DNA from: Firmicutes bacterium ADurb.Bin193
Lineage (GTDB): Bacteria > Bacillota > Clostridia > Monoglobales > Firm-18
DNA: 64,000 nucleotides
NCBI GenBank assembly: GCA_002070105.1
Contig: MWCQ01000005.1
Location: forward strand, 62,001-126,000
Reading direction: 5' to 3'
Shown here: positions 50,880-59,718 of the stretch, piece by piece
Layout of the letters: the number at the start of each line of letters is the position of its first letter
Position numbering within the stretch: position 1 is the first letter of the stretch
Program-made: the position numbers and the translations under genes
The notes under the pieces: model-generated
Told to the model about the DNA's origin: nothing
Seen by the model: the letters and a program-made list of their open reading frames with translations, nothing else
Databases searched by the model: none

Positions 50880-51716
50880 TTATCTAAAACTTTCCCGAAA
50901 ATCCTCAACTTCCTTTGTGAGTTTCAGATTATTCTTTTCCGCGAGCTCAACAAACTGCTTTAAGGATTTTGCAAGATTGCTGTCAGTGCCTTCTTCTAAA
51001 AATTTCTTATAGCCTAAAAGTGCATCATTTCTCATTACCTTTGTATCATAAGAGAAAAGCGGAGTATTATTAAGCCCGAAAAATACAAAGGTTTTATAAT
51101 ATTCGTATTTTTCCTTGATATCGTTAAAGCGCGCCGATGCAGGATATTTCTCGACAAACCTCTCCATTTCCACCGCGCGCCTTGCAAGCTCATCCCATGT
51201 AATTACCAGAGCCGCATCCTTTGCGGTGGGCTTATCGGACTGCTTTGCCATAATAGAGATATAGCTTTTCAAATCCTCCGAAGCCTTGTTTGACCAGCCC
51301 TTGTATTTTGCATAGTCGATAATAGGATAATACATACCCTCTGCGCTTTCAATCTTAAACCCGTTTTCCTCCGCGGACTTCAAAAGCTCGCTTATCGAAT
51401 CGGTAGAGCCGGTCGACAATGCTTTTTGAACATCCTCTTTGAAAAAGTCCTTTGAAATTGTTGTAAGAAGGTCGTTTTGAGCCGATTCAAGCTCTAAAAT
51501 CAAAGAATCCGTGCCTTCCTTTGTTAATGAATTAAGATTGGCAACTATAAATTCAAAAATTTCTTTAGGTTTAGGTTTTGTTGCCAAAAATTCTTCAATA
51601 TTTACCGTCTTTTCTTCGGTTATGGGGAGCTTTTGCCCTTTTTGCATGCACGCACTCATAGAAACAATTAAAGCACACACCAGCAAAATCCCGATAAACA
51701 GCCTTGTTTTTGTCAT
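50880..51716 (-). CDS. Putative lipoprotein, function unknown
   Basis: A 278-residue protein. ATG 51716 follows AGGAGG by 7 bases; a start six codons earlier would contain that site. The signal peptide ends in 'SMSAC', a lipobox with the Cys as lipidation site. The rest is largely helical and charged ('EELARRAVEMERFVEKYPASARF'-like helices), reminiscent of TPR-like or sporulation lipoproteins, but I cannot assign a family. It is the neighbour of the DUF3999/DUF2339 pair on the same strand, separated by 162 bases. Confidence 0.7.
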   Translation of the reverse strand: MTKTRLFIGILLVCALIVSMSACMQKGQKLPITEEKTVNIEEFLATKPKPKEIFEFIVANLNSLTKEGTDSLILELESAQNDLLTTISKDFFKEDVQKALSTGSTDSISELLKSAEENGFKIESAEGMYYPIIDYAKYKGWSNKASEDLKSYISIMAKQSDKPTAKDAALVITWDELARRAVEMERFVEKYPASARFNDIKEKYEYYKTFVFFGLNNTPLFSYDTKVMRNDALLGYKKFLEEGTDSNLAKSLKQFVELAEKNNLKLTKEVEDFRESFR

Positions 51717-51878
51717 TTTACAGCCTCCTAACATACTGTGTTTTTCCTATAATATCAATTTTTCAAGCGGTTTATACATTATACACCTTAATAAAAAGTT
51801 GTCTCGGCCTTCATATAATCACCCGATGGACAGATTATTCGGAATTTTCCCGCTTTGACTTTTCAAACACAGCCTATG

Positions 51879-53072
51879 TTATTCCGGCTTTTTCTTTAGC
51901 TTTAATAAGATTAGAAGGCCGAGCAAAACCGCAACAGCCACAATAACAATATTAAATATCAGATTATAATCATACTGCTTCGGTTCCTTCGGAATTTCGT
52001 CAAGCTTAACTTCCCTGACAGTCAGCGAATCGACAGCGCCCTTTAAAATATCATCCTTATAGGATGCGATGTCGTATATCGGGGCTTTTGCGGAATCGTT
52101 TTTTGCAAATTCAATGTAATAGTTTTTGCTTCCGTTATCCTCAAAAACAATTTCTTCGGCATAATATTTAGCGGTTATACCGTCAATGCTTATCGGCTTG
52201 TCATCGTTGTTTTTAATTATAATGGTCAAAACATCATTTTCAATCTTCTTTTTCCGGATAACAATATCGGTATCCGTATATGTAGTGTCCCCGAAGGATA
52301 AATTATAAATCTCTGCGGTAATCCCAAGCCCTTCCACCACAGCGTTTCTTTTAAACATACTGTTTGTTTTTATGGTTATGGTGTCTACAAACAGATTTTT
52401 AAGCCCCTCAATATACACATGGGTTTCCTTTTCCTTTTGCTCTATGCTGAACTTTGGCGATATTTCCTCCGCAAAATAGCTTTTTTCAAGGCTTGTAACG
52501 CTATAATACAAAGTGGCGGTATCAAATGCAATCTTTTCTAAATTGTTGCCAAGCTTAAAACGATAATGCGTATATTTTTGAGGAATACCGAACACAATCT
52601 CAAGCTTTGTTTTTCCGTCAACACTGTATAGCGTGTCATCCTTTATTTTTTCCCAATACCTGTTGTCATAGCTGCCGAAAACCTCGATTTTTTTAGCAAA
52701 GCCCGTGGTTTTTGTTGTAAGCACTATTGAAGTTGCGATAACATCCGTGCTTGGTATCTTTGCGATTCTATAATCAAAATAAAATGAATCATCCTTTGTA
52801 TAAGAATTTATAAGAGCAAGGGTGTATGTATAATTCTCTTTGCTTGTAGCGGAGCGGCTTGTGTTAATAAAGTACGGCACGATCTCGCCGTTGTCGTCTT
52901 TAACAAGCACATCGGACAAATTCTCATTCGCATTATTGCATATTTCGGGCGTAAGCCTGACGGATTTATATCTATTCGTGCCGCTGTTTGTAACCGTGGC
53001 GGTATGTGCGAATACTGTTGTATTAAGAAGCAGGGCAGTTATAAATACAAGGCTACATATCCTCTTTAACAT
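51879..53072 (-). CDS. DUF3999-like exported protein
   Basis: A 397-residue protein with signal peptide (about 1-22), two beta-rich domains of the discoidin type ('KKIEVFGSYDNRYWEKIKDD', 'KYTHYRFKLGNN') and one C-terminal membrane helix (about 373-392) with a Lys-rich tail. The layout matches DUF3999. Its start lies 20 bases inside the end of the DUF2339 gene, so the two are translationally coupled; DUF2339-DUF3999 pairs are known in other bacteria, with no known function. Probably envelope-associated. Confidence 0.75.
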   Translation of the reverse strand: MLKRICSLVFITALLLNTTVFAHTATVTNSGTNRYKSVRLTPEICNNANENLSDVLVKDDNGEIVPYFINTSRSATSKENYTYTLALINSYTKDDSFYFDYRIAKIPSTDVIATSIVLTTKTTGFAKKIEVFGSYDNRYWEKIKDDTLYSVDGKTKLEIVFGIPQKYTHYRFKLGNNLEKIAFDTATLYYSVTSLEKSYFAEEISPKFSIEQKEKETHVYIEGLKNLFVDTITIKTNSMFKRNAVVEGLGITAEIYNLSFGDTTYTDTDIVIRKKKIENDVLTIIIKNNDDKPISIDGITAKYYAEEIVFEDNGSKNYYIEFAKNDSAKAPIYDIASYKDDILKGAVDSLTVREVKLDEIPKEPKQYDYNLIFNIVIVAVAVLLGLLILLKLKKKPE

Positions 53073-55611
53073 TGCTTATATTCAGCTCCAATCTCTTATT
53101 AAAATACTGATAGACGAATGAAATACCGACCAGGGTTATACCCAGCGCAAAGTAGGAAACAATCTCCAACCCCTTTGTAAGACTTGCCAGATCAACCAAA
53201 AACAGTTTCGCAACCGCAAGAATAGAAAGCCCAAGCCCGAACCGCCTTAAAAAGGCGTATCTCTTGACAAAGCCCAGTATAATCCACGCCAGAGCGGTCA
53301 AAACACAAATAATGCTTATTGCCGCATTGGAAAATGCTAAATTATATTGGGTAATCAGGTTTTGCGTTAAAATAAGCACGAAATAACCCGAAACCACAAG
53401 CGGGAACCACTCGACCCCAAGCTTTCTCTCCATAACAATACACTTCATTAAATCATATAGCGCAAAAACTGAAAGAAGCGAGATTATAAGTAAAATTGCG
53501 GTTCCGACAATGGTTATCAGAATTGGCATTGGTGTAATATAACCAATCGGCGAGCGCCGGGAATTCAAGCCAAACAGCCACAAAATACCATACGCATACA
53601 TCAGTATCGATATAATTTTTACACCCGTATCCGATAAGATCCTGATTCTCGGCGCCGAGTATGCAATTAAAAAGGTTAAAACAATGGCAAGAGCCTGTGT
53701 TAAATATGATATGTCAAATAATGATATAGTAACATCTTTTTGTATTAAATAGAGTACTCCATCCCTATCATAAATAGAGTTAAACCATAAATTATATATT
53801 AAATTAACACTAACATAAATACCGTAAATCCATAAATTTATGATACACAGATATTTATAAACCTTTTCAAATTTGGTCGACAATGTCTTTTTATAAATGA
53901 AGCTGCCCAGTATAATCAGGCTTCCTAATGTGATTGCAAGATATTTATATCCGAACAAATATCTATATTTGCCCAAAACATCAACAATCAAAAATGCGCC
54001 CACGCACAGCGCGCCGATTATTAAGCCGCTCTTTTTGAAGCTCTTTTCGTTTTTAATTATTCCATAGCTTGCAAGCGCAACCCCCTCCGCAAGCCAACCG
54101 AGTGAATAAAACGCCTTGTCAAATTGAAGGGGAATAATAAGCACGACAAACGCAAAACCGGTTAAGTAAAACAATGCTCTTGTATTCTTCTCACCGCTGA
54201 ATTTTGTTTCGATAATCCTGCCGAGTAAAAGATAAACAAGTGCAAAAATAATTGCCAAAAGGCCGTTATACTTCTCAAGGCGGAACTTATCAAAAGCAAA
54301 ATACATGGTAATACTGCTGAAAAATGTATTTATTGCAAGAAGCGTAACATCGGATTTTTTGAATGTCAGCTTTTGAGTGTATGTACTTATAACGGGAATC
54401 AGTGTATAGATGGAAAATGCAAATATAATATACAAAATCCCGAAAACCGAGCCTATGTGCAAACCGTAAGGTAATTGCGAAATTATCAAAACAGTACCGA
54501 TTATATTAAGAATAAGTCCGATAAAGGCGCTTATTCTCCATTTTTTCTTAAACGAAATGATAAGCGCCAATAAATTCAGCAAAACAAAATACACCATAGC
54601 GCCGTAAATTATGTCTTTGTTGTCTATAACAGAGAACATGGGCAGATACCCGCCTATTAGCGCAAACATTAAAATGACCTGCGCATTATATCGTGTTGCA
54701 AGGACAAACGCACCGGCGGTAATCAGCACGCACAGTGTAATTGCGGGGTACATATCAAATCCTTCTATTTCAAGCCCGAAATAGCTTGTGGCAAGCGCCA
54801 CATATAAAACTGCCACACCGCCCGCTGTAATGCCCAGGGAAAAGACATTGGGATTTTTTCGGTTTAATATTTCGCCGACTACAAGCATAACCGCACCAAG
54901 CGTGAACATTGCAATTGCCTTAAATATATCCGGCATCTTTAAATATGTATATTGTGATGCGACAATTACGCCGATAACGATGAGGAAAATGCCAAGCTTA
55001 TTTATAAGGTTAAGCCCGACAAAGCTTTCTATGTTGTTCTTTTTAGCGTTTTCCTTTATCATGTTGTCGGTTATCTGCTCATTTTTCAGGCTTTCAAACT
55101 CAGCCTGCTCGTTTTCGGAAAAAACTCCGCTGTATTTATTCATCTGTGCCTTTGCTAGGGTGACCTTTTCATCAATCAGCGTTTTTAGCTCATCGAGCTT
55201 TTTATAAATTTCATCCCTTGTGTCGGTATTGCTTTGTTCAAGAGCTTTCGTCATTTCTTCGATTCTGCTTTTTACCCTGTATTCCAATGCCAAAAGGCGG
55301 TTTAGCTCATTTTCATAATTAGACTTAAAGTAAACATCTAATTTTTGCTTGGAATGATTTAAAATCGCAAGCCTTTCGTTGTAAACCTGCTCATAGAGTG
55401 CATTTTTCAAACCGCTGTTTTCCTGTAAAAGCCTGTCAAGGTTTTCTTTGGCTGATAAGTAGTCATCGGTAAGCTTTTGAAGCCGTGATTTAAGCTCATC
55501 GTTTTCCTTGGTCAGGTCACTGCCTTCAAGCGCCTGACATTCGGCCTCAAGCTCTGATAAAACCTCCTTTTGACGACTTATAATGCTTTTAAGGTTGTCT
55601 GCCATTCCCAT
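53053..55611 (-). CDS. DUF2339 polytopic membrane protein
   Basis: An 852-residue protein. Start ATG 55611, 8 bases after GGAGGTG (the open frame extends further upstream without a good site). Residues 1-190 are a long coiled coil (heptads such as 'LESELKSRLQKLTDDYL'-like, rich in Glu/Lys/Leu), followed by more than twenty closely spaced membrane helices, as in DUF2339 (PF10101). Function unknown; the large helix number recalls O-antigen or mannosyl transfer proteins. Coupled to the DUF3999 gene. Confidence 0.82.
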   Translation of the reverse strand: MGMADNLKSIISRQKEVLSELEAECQALEGSDLTKENDELKSRLQKLTDDYLSAKENLDRLLQENSGLKNALYEQVYNERLAILNHSKQKLDVYFKSNYENELNRLLALEYRVKSRIEEMTKALEQSNTDTRDEIYKKLDELKTLIDEKVTLAKAQMNKYSGVFSENEQAEFESLKNEQITDNMIKENAKKNNIESFVGLNLINKLGIFLIVIGVIVASQYTYLKMPDIFKAIAMFTLGAVMLVVGEILNRKNPNVFSLGITAGGVAVLYVALATSYFGLEIEGFDMYPAITLCVLITAGAFVLATRYNAQVILMFALIGGYLPMFSVIDNKDIIYGAMVYFVLLNLLALIISFKKKWRISAFIGLILNIIGTVLIISQLPYGLHIGSVFGILYIIFAFSIYTLIPVISTYTQKLTFKKSDVTLLAINTFFSSITMYFAFDKFRLEKYNGLLAIIFALVYLLLGRIIETKFSGEKNTRALFYLTGFAFVVLIIPLQFDKAFYSLGWLAEGVALASYGIIKNEKSFKKSGLIIGALCVGAFLIVDVLGKYRYLFGYKYLAITLGSLIILGSFIYKKTLSTKFEKVYKYLCIINLWIYGIYVSVNLIYNLWFNSIYDRDGVLYLIQKDVTISLFDISYLTQALAIVLTFLIAYSAPRIRILSDTGVKIISILMYAYGILWLFGLNSRRSPIGYITPMPILITIVGTAILLIISLLSVFALYDLMKCIVMERKLGVEWFPLVVSGYFVLILTQNLITQYNLAFSNAAISIICVLTALAWIILGFVKRYAFLRRFGLGLSILAVAKLFLVDLASLTKGLEIVSYFALGITLVGISFVYQYFNKRLELNISNVKEDM

Positions 55612-55718
55612 GCTTTTGCACCTCCAAAAATATTTGAAATATTTCTTCAATATTATATGATAAATGTAAAGGATTTTTGCGGTGTATGGCATTTTATAAC
55701 AATTTATATTACAATCTG

Positions 55719-56537
55719 TTAAGGCTGATGTATTATCTCAAGCTGACGCATATATTTTTCCGCTTTTAAGGTTAAGGCATTGACATCACCCGAAAAAATA
55801 GTCGGATTTTTGCCCAGCGCATTGCTTTTAGAAATCCCGAATTCATCATATGGGATAAGCCGAACTTTAACGGGGTTTTTGAGCGACATAAGATATGCCG
55901 CCATTTTTTCAAACTCTGTATCATCATGCACACCGGGGATAATAGGTATGGAAATCCAAAGCCTCTCAGGGATTTTTTCGTTAAGGTAAGCAATGTTTTC
56001 TTTTATTATCGTGTTGTCAACGCCGGTAAACTCTTTATGCTTCTCCGATGTAAAAAGCTTAAAGTCGGCGATTACAAGGTCGGCAGTATCCGCCAATTCC
56101 GCAACAACATCCAAAGGGGCAAAGCAAGAGGTTTCCACAGCGGTATGAATATTTTGATTTTTCAGGCGTAAAAGCAATTCCTTTACCGATGCCCACTGGG
56201 AAAGCGGTTCGCCGCCGCTTACAGTTACGCCCCCGCCGTTTTCGTAGTATATTTCATCCTTCATAACTTCCTGAATAATATCGTCAATTTTGGCATCATA
56301 ACCGACGCTCACCCTTGCGCCCGAAGGACATTCCGAAAGAATCTCCGATTTACCGAGGCAGACTTCACAGCCTATACACAGCTCTTTGAAAAACATCGTT
56401 TGCGTAGCGGGGCTTATTGATTCGGGATTATGACACCATGCACAATCAAGAGGACAGCCCTTTACAAATACAGTCGTACGAATTCCCGGACCGTCATGGA
56501 TACAAAATTTTTGTATATCGAATATTCTCAGCTTCAC
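55719..56537 (-). CDS. Glycyl-radical enzyme activating protein (radical SAM)
   Basis: A 272-residue activase that uses S-adenosylmethionine and a [4Fe-4S] cluster to form the glycyl radical on the neighbouring enzyme. The radical-SAM motif is in 'KGCPLDCAWCHNPES'; 'CIGCEVCLGKSEILSECP' is an auxiliary cluster region, and 'VTVSGGEPLSQW' is the SAM-binding GGE motif. I prefer the GTG at 56537 (AGGGGA 7 bases upstream, giving the usual start 'KLRIFDIQKFCIHDGPGIRTT'); an ATG at 56552 overlaps the enzyme's stop but has no ribosome site. Co-transcribed with the enzyme. Confidence 0.92.
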   Translation of the reverse strand: MKLRIFDIQKFCIHDGPGIRTTVFVKGCPLDCAWCHNPESISPATQTMFFKELCIGCEVCLGKSEILSECPSGARVSVGYDAKIDDIIQEVMKDEIYYENGGGVTVSGGEPLSQWASVKELLLRLKNQNIHTAVETSCFAPLDVVAELADTADLVIADFKLFTSEKHKEFTGVDNTIIKENIAYLNEKIPERLWISIPIIPGVHDDTEFEKMAAYLMSLKNPVKVRLIPYDEFGISKSNALGKNPTIFSGDVNALTLKAEKYMRQLEIIHQP

Positions 56538-56548
56538 GATTGTTCCCC

Positions 56549-58837
56549 TCACATTGACGCTTTTTTTGATGATGAACGAATTCGGGCAATAACACTTTCC
56601 TGAACTTCCTTTGACAGGGTTACAAAGCGGGCGCTAAGCCCAAACAGCCTAACCATTAAGTGTCCGTATTTTGAAGGATTGTCCATCGCATCCCGCAGTG
56701 TTTCTTCGTTTAGGAAATTAAGCCCCAGCTCTGCTCCTCCCTTTTTGAAGAAGCCCCTTATGACAGTTGTCAGTCTTTCAAGCCCTTCCTCACCATCAAA
56801 TAGCGAGGGGTCAAATTCCAGCACATTACTCACGCCGCCCGGGAAATCTGTAAAATCTATCGCACAAGCCGAATTAAGCAGTTGCGTGATGGTGCCTCTT
56901 TCGCCTAATGCAGAAGGTTGAAGCGTACCCGAAGTTATCGGGTCATCATACTTCCTTCCGCAGGGCGATGCACCAATATTATTGTTGCCTTTACTATTAT
57001 TGTAGTCCATGCTAAACAGCATAGGCCAGTAATTGTCACCGTAATAAGGAGTGCGGGAAGCAAGACAGGATGCAAAAAATGCGGTTTCACTTTTTGTAAT
57101 GGAATCAACCTCGGGATTATCCTGCCCAAAGCGGGGAAGCTTGTTTATAACATACTGCCTTAGCGCCTCTTGATTTTCCCAGTTATTTTTTAATATATCA
57201 ATAAATTCAGATAATCCGAGTTTTTTATCCTCATATACCAGTTTTTTTATTGCATACAGTGAATTTGTTATATCCGCAACCGAGCCCATCGGCTTCGCAA
57301 CCGCATTATATTTCGGAAGCCCCGCCGTAATATCAACGCCTTTTTCGACACCCCCGTGTGTAAGCAATGTAAGCCAGGGTCGGGGAAGAAAGAGGGGTTC
57401 AATTCTCTCGTCCTCCTCGGATACCGCAAGCGCACAGTCAATCACATACTGTATTTTCTTATGGTATACCTTCATCAGAGATTCAAAAGAATCAAAGCCT
57501 TCGGGAATATCATCAAACAGCTTATCCCCTGTAACCATGCAAATTCCCTTGTTGAGCACAAGCTCCAATACCTTCAGCGGTTTAAGCCCAAGCCCCATTG
57601 TTCTGAAATTTGTCCGACCGGGTATCATAACCTCCACACAACCCAGAGGCGCATAATCCCTTGCATCCTCAATGCTGACACCCTTGTTGGTAAGCGCGAG
57701 AATCATAATATCATCGTTGAATAAATCAGGCCGCCCGAATCCCTTCCTGACAACTTTTGCAACAGAACTCAAAAACTCAGCCGGAGTATTTTTATGTATT
57801 CTGACAGACATATCTACGGTTGCTTCTGTCAAAGCCATAGCTTCTAGGAGCATATATGAAAGCTCGTTTGTTCCATCGGTTCCGTCACTTTTTAATCCGC
57901 CTATTGTCATATTGCAGGATGACTGTGGCTTCCAGTTTTTTATAACAAAGTGGCAAACAATATCCATTGCCTCATCCTTAGTTAAAAAGCCACTTTCAAT
58001 ATCATTTTTCATGTAGGGGTAAAGATACTGATCCAATCTTCCGAAAGAGCACGCATCACCCCTTGAATCCAGCTGATCCATAAGGTGACTTAAATAGAGC
58101 AGTTGCAAGGCTTGAAGAAAATTTTCGGGCGCATGCCTTTTAATATGTGCCATATTTTGTGCGCCGTTCAGAAGCCGGTTTTTAATGGTTATATCCTCTG
58201 TTTCTTCTGCTTTGTTTTTTAATGCGACCGAATAACGATTACAGTAATCCGCCAAGGCCTCAAGCAGTCTTTTTATTGCCGTCCATTCATTTTTCTTATC
58301 CGGGTCATTTTCCCTTTTAATATTATGCGCAAGCTGTGATACAAGCTTATCAATGCCGTTATCTAAAAGTATCTTGTGGTCAGGAAGCGTATGTCCTACA
58401 ATAAAGCCGTTTGTAAGATTGGCAATGTTATATTTATATATCCATGAATAATTGTCCTTGATTTTATTTTTAATTTTTATGTTTCTGCCCTTCCAGTAAT
58501 TAATTTCTTCATAAACATCCTCGGGATAAACGCAATTTTCGTTATATCCTTGAACCTCTGGGAAAGCGGCGTTTAATTTCCACAGAGCATCGGGGGACAC
58601 ACCGTTATGAACGGGATATTGCCTGAATACCGGGCCATGAATCCATTCCTCTTCCAGAATAACTGTATCTGTATTTTGCAAGGCTCTTATAACAACCTCC
58701 GCCCTTTTTAAGACGGCGGGAAGGTCGGGGAAATTTTTATAAACCATTGTGGCTTGCTTACCACGAACGGAAGGATCAAAATCATCCTCCATTGCAGATG
58801 CCCGTTTTTTAAAATTCCGTGTATACTCATTCAACAT
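56549..58837 (-). CDS. Glycyl radical enzyme (PFL/dehydratase superfamily), substrate unknown
   Basis: A 762-residue glycyl radical enzyme. The active-site thiyl Cys400 lies in 'DYAPLGCVEVMIPG' and Glu402 follows it, the pattern of C-C/C-O/C-N eliminating enzymes (dehydratases, choline lyase) and not the adjacent Cys pair of pyruvate formate-lyase. Gly733 in 'VRLFGLSARF' is the radical site. The residues after Glu (V-M-I-P instead of P) do not fit choline, glycerol, hydroxyproline, isethionate or 1,2-propanediol enzymes that I know. First 250 residues hold the PFL-like domain. Start ATG with AGAGGGA. First in an operon with its activase and divergent from corrinoid methyltransferase genes. 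Confidence 0.9.
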   Translation of the reverse strand: MLNEYTRNFKKRASAMEDDFDPSVRGKQATMVYKNFPDLPAVLKRAEVVIRALQNTDTVILEEEWIHGPVFRQYPVHNGVSPDALWKLNAAFPEVQGYNENCVYPEDVYEEINYWKGRNIKIKNKIKDNYSWIYKYNIANLTNGFIVGHTLPDHKILLDNGIDKLVSQLAHNIKRENDPDKKNEWTAIKRLLEALADYCNRYSVALKNKAEETEDITIKNRLLNGAQNMAHIKRHAPENFLQALQLLYLSHLMDQLDSRGDACSFGRLDQYLYPYMKNDIESGFLTKDEAMDIVCHFVIKNWKPQSSCNMTIGGLKSDGTDGTNELSYMLLEAMALTEATVDMSVRIHKNTPAEFLSSVAKVVRKGFGRPDLFNDDIMILALTNKGVSIEDARDYAPLGCVEVMIPGRTNFRTMGLGLKPLKVLELVLNKGICMVTGDKLFDDIPEGFDSFESLMKVYHKKIQYVIDCALAVSEEDERIEPLFLPRPWLTLLTHGGVEKGVDITAGLPKYNAVAKPMGSVADITNSLYAIKKLVYEDKKLGLSEFIDILKNNWENQEALRQYVINKLPRFGQDNPEVDSITKSETAFFASCLASRTPYYGDNYWPMLFSMDYNNSKGNNNIGASPCGRKYDDPITSGTLQPSALGERGTITQLLNSACAIDFTDFPGGVSNVLEFDPSLFDGEEGLERLTTVIRGFFKKGGAELGLNFLNEETLRDAMDNPSKYGHLMVRLFGLSARFVTLSKEVQESVIARIRSSSKKASM

Positions 58838-58860
58838 AATATTATCCCTCTAACCTGTTA

Positions 58861-59613
58861 TTATTGGGCTATAGCCTTCCCGACCTTTAAAACCTCGTTG
58901 TCATATGAAGGTTCAACACAGAAGCCGGGGGGAACAACAATAAAATCCTTTTCGTCCCATTTGCCGTTTAGCATGTTATGAAGCAGGGAAGAGTCACCCT
59001 CCAAATAGTCATAATTCCACTTCATAAAGTGGGCGCACTCCTTGGTATAGTCAATACACTCCTGCGACTGAAGCTCTTTCCAGTTAACATATGTACAATA
59101 AGAGTATTTTGTCATCCAGTCCTGTTCGGTCTGTATTAAATAATCCGCATTTTCCTCACCGTATTTTTCGGTATATTCTCTGTAAATATTGTCATAACGC
59201 TCCTTTGAAGGCATGAGCGTATTTTCGATCCAGCCCGGCGTATACCAATAGATTCCGCCGCTGTGGGCGTCAAAGTATTCCCTGTATCTTTCCTTGCTGC
59301 CCAGAATAAGAGTGATACAGTCATGCGCCTTCGGAATTACAATCGTATGTCTTTTTGACGAAATCCCCGCCGTACCGTTGCTGCAAAGTCCGTAGCCGAT
59401 AACAATAGCATCAAAAGGCTTGCTGTTACAGCTGTGTATATCGCTTCCGCAGTCAATCTTATCAATCTCGTCCTGCAATATTTTGCGAAATTTGTCGGGC
59501 TCATCGTGAAAGCCCTGCCTGATGTATGTTATATCTATAAAATTAGGGCATTCGGCGCTTAAAAGCGAAAGCTCACGCTGCAACACCTTACATGCAATCA
59601 GTTTAAGGTTCAT
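58861..59613 (-). CDS. DUF1638 protein
   Basis: A 250-residue protein of the DUF1638 family, whose start 'LKLIACKVLQRELSLL' and 'DAIVIGYGLCSNGTAGI' (about residues 65-81) and 'KAHDCITLILGSKERY' are typical. From memory, these occur beside corrinoid methyltransferases of methanogens and acetogens, as they do here; function not known, possibly a metal-binding or corrinoid accessory protein (several Cys, His). ATG 59613 has AAGGGG 7 bases upstream. The gene is 23 bases before the glycyl radical enzyme, in one transcript, and divergent from the reductive activator gene. Confidence 0.85.
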   Translation of the reverse strand: MNLKLIACKVLQRELSLLSAECPNFIDITYIRQGFHDEPDKFRKILQDEIDKIDCGSDIHSCNSKPFDAIVIGYGLCSNGTAGISSKRHTIVIPKAHDCITLILGSKERYREYFDAHSGGIYWYTPGWIENTLMPSKERYDNIYREYTEKYGEENADYLIQTEQDWMTKYSYCTYVNWKELQSQECIDYTKECAHFMKWNYDYLEGDSSLLHNMLNGKWDEKDFIVVPPGFCVEPSYDNEVLKVGKAIAQ

Positions 59614-59663
59614 CAAACCACCCCTTACTTTATATTAAACTACAAAAAACATAAAAATACAAC

Positions 59664-59692
59664 TGTTTTTTTCTTGTTTTGTATGGTATAAT
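59664..59692 (+). promoter_or_regulatory. Promoter of the corrinoid gene set
   Basis: TATAAT (59687-59692) preceded by GG; a weak TGTTTT at 59664-59669 is the best -35 (17-base spacer). The 105-base space between divergent genes must also hold the opposite promoter and any regulator site. Confidence 0.4.
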
Positions 59693-59718
59693 TTAAGGAT
59701 GAGAGGAGTGGGGACGGC

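Noticed and set aside
56549-58837. Pyruvate formate-lyase
   Set aside because: The adjacent Cys-Cys pair of PFL is missing; the motif is Gly-Cys-Val-Glu, as in eliminating glycyl radical enzymes.
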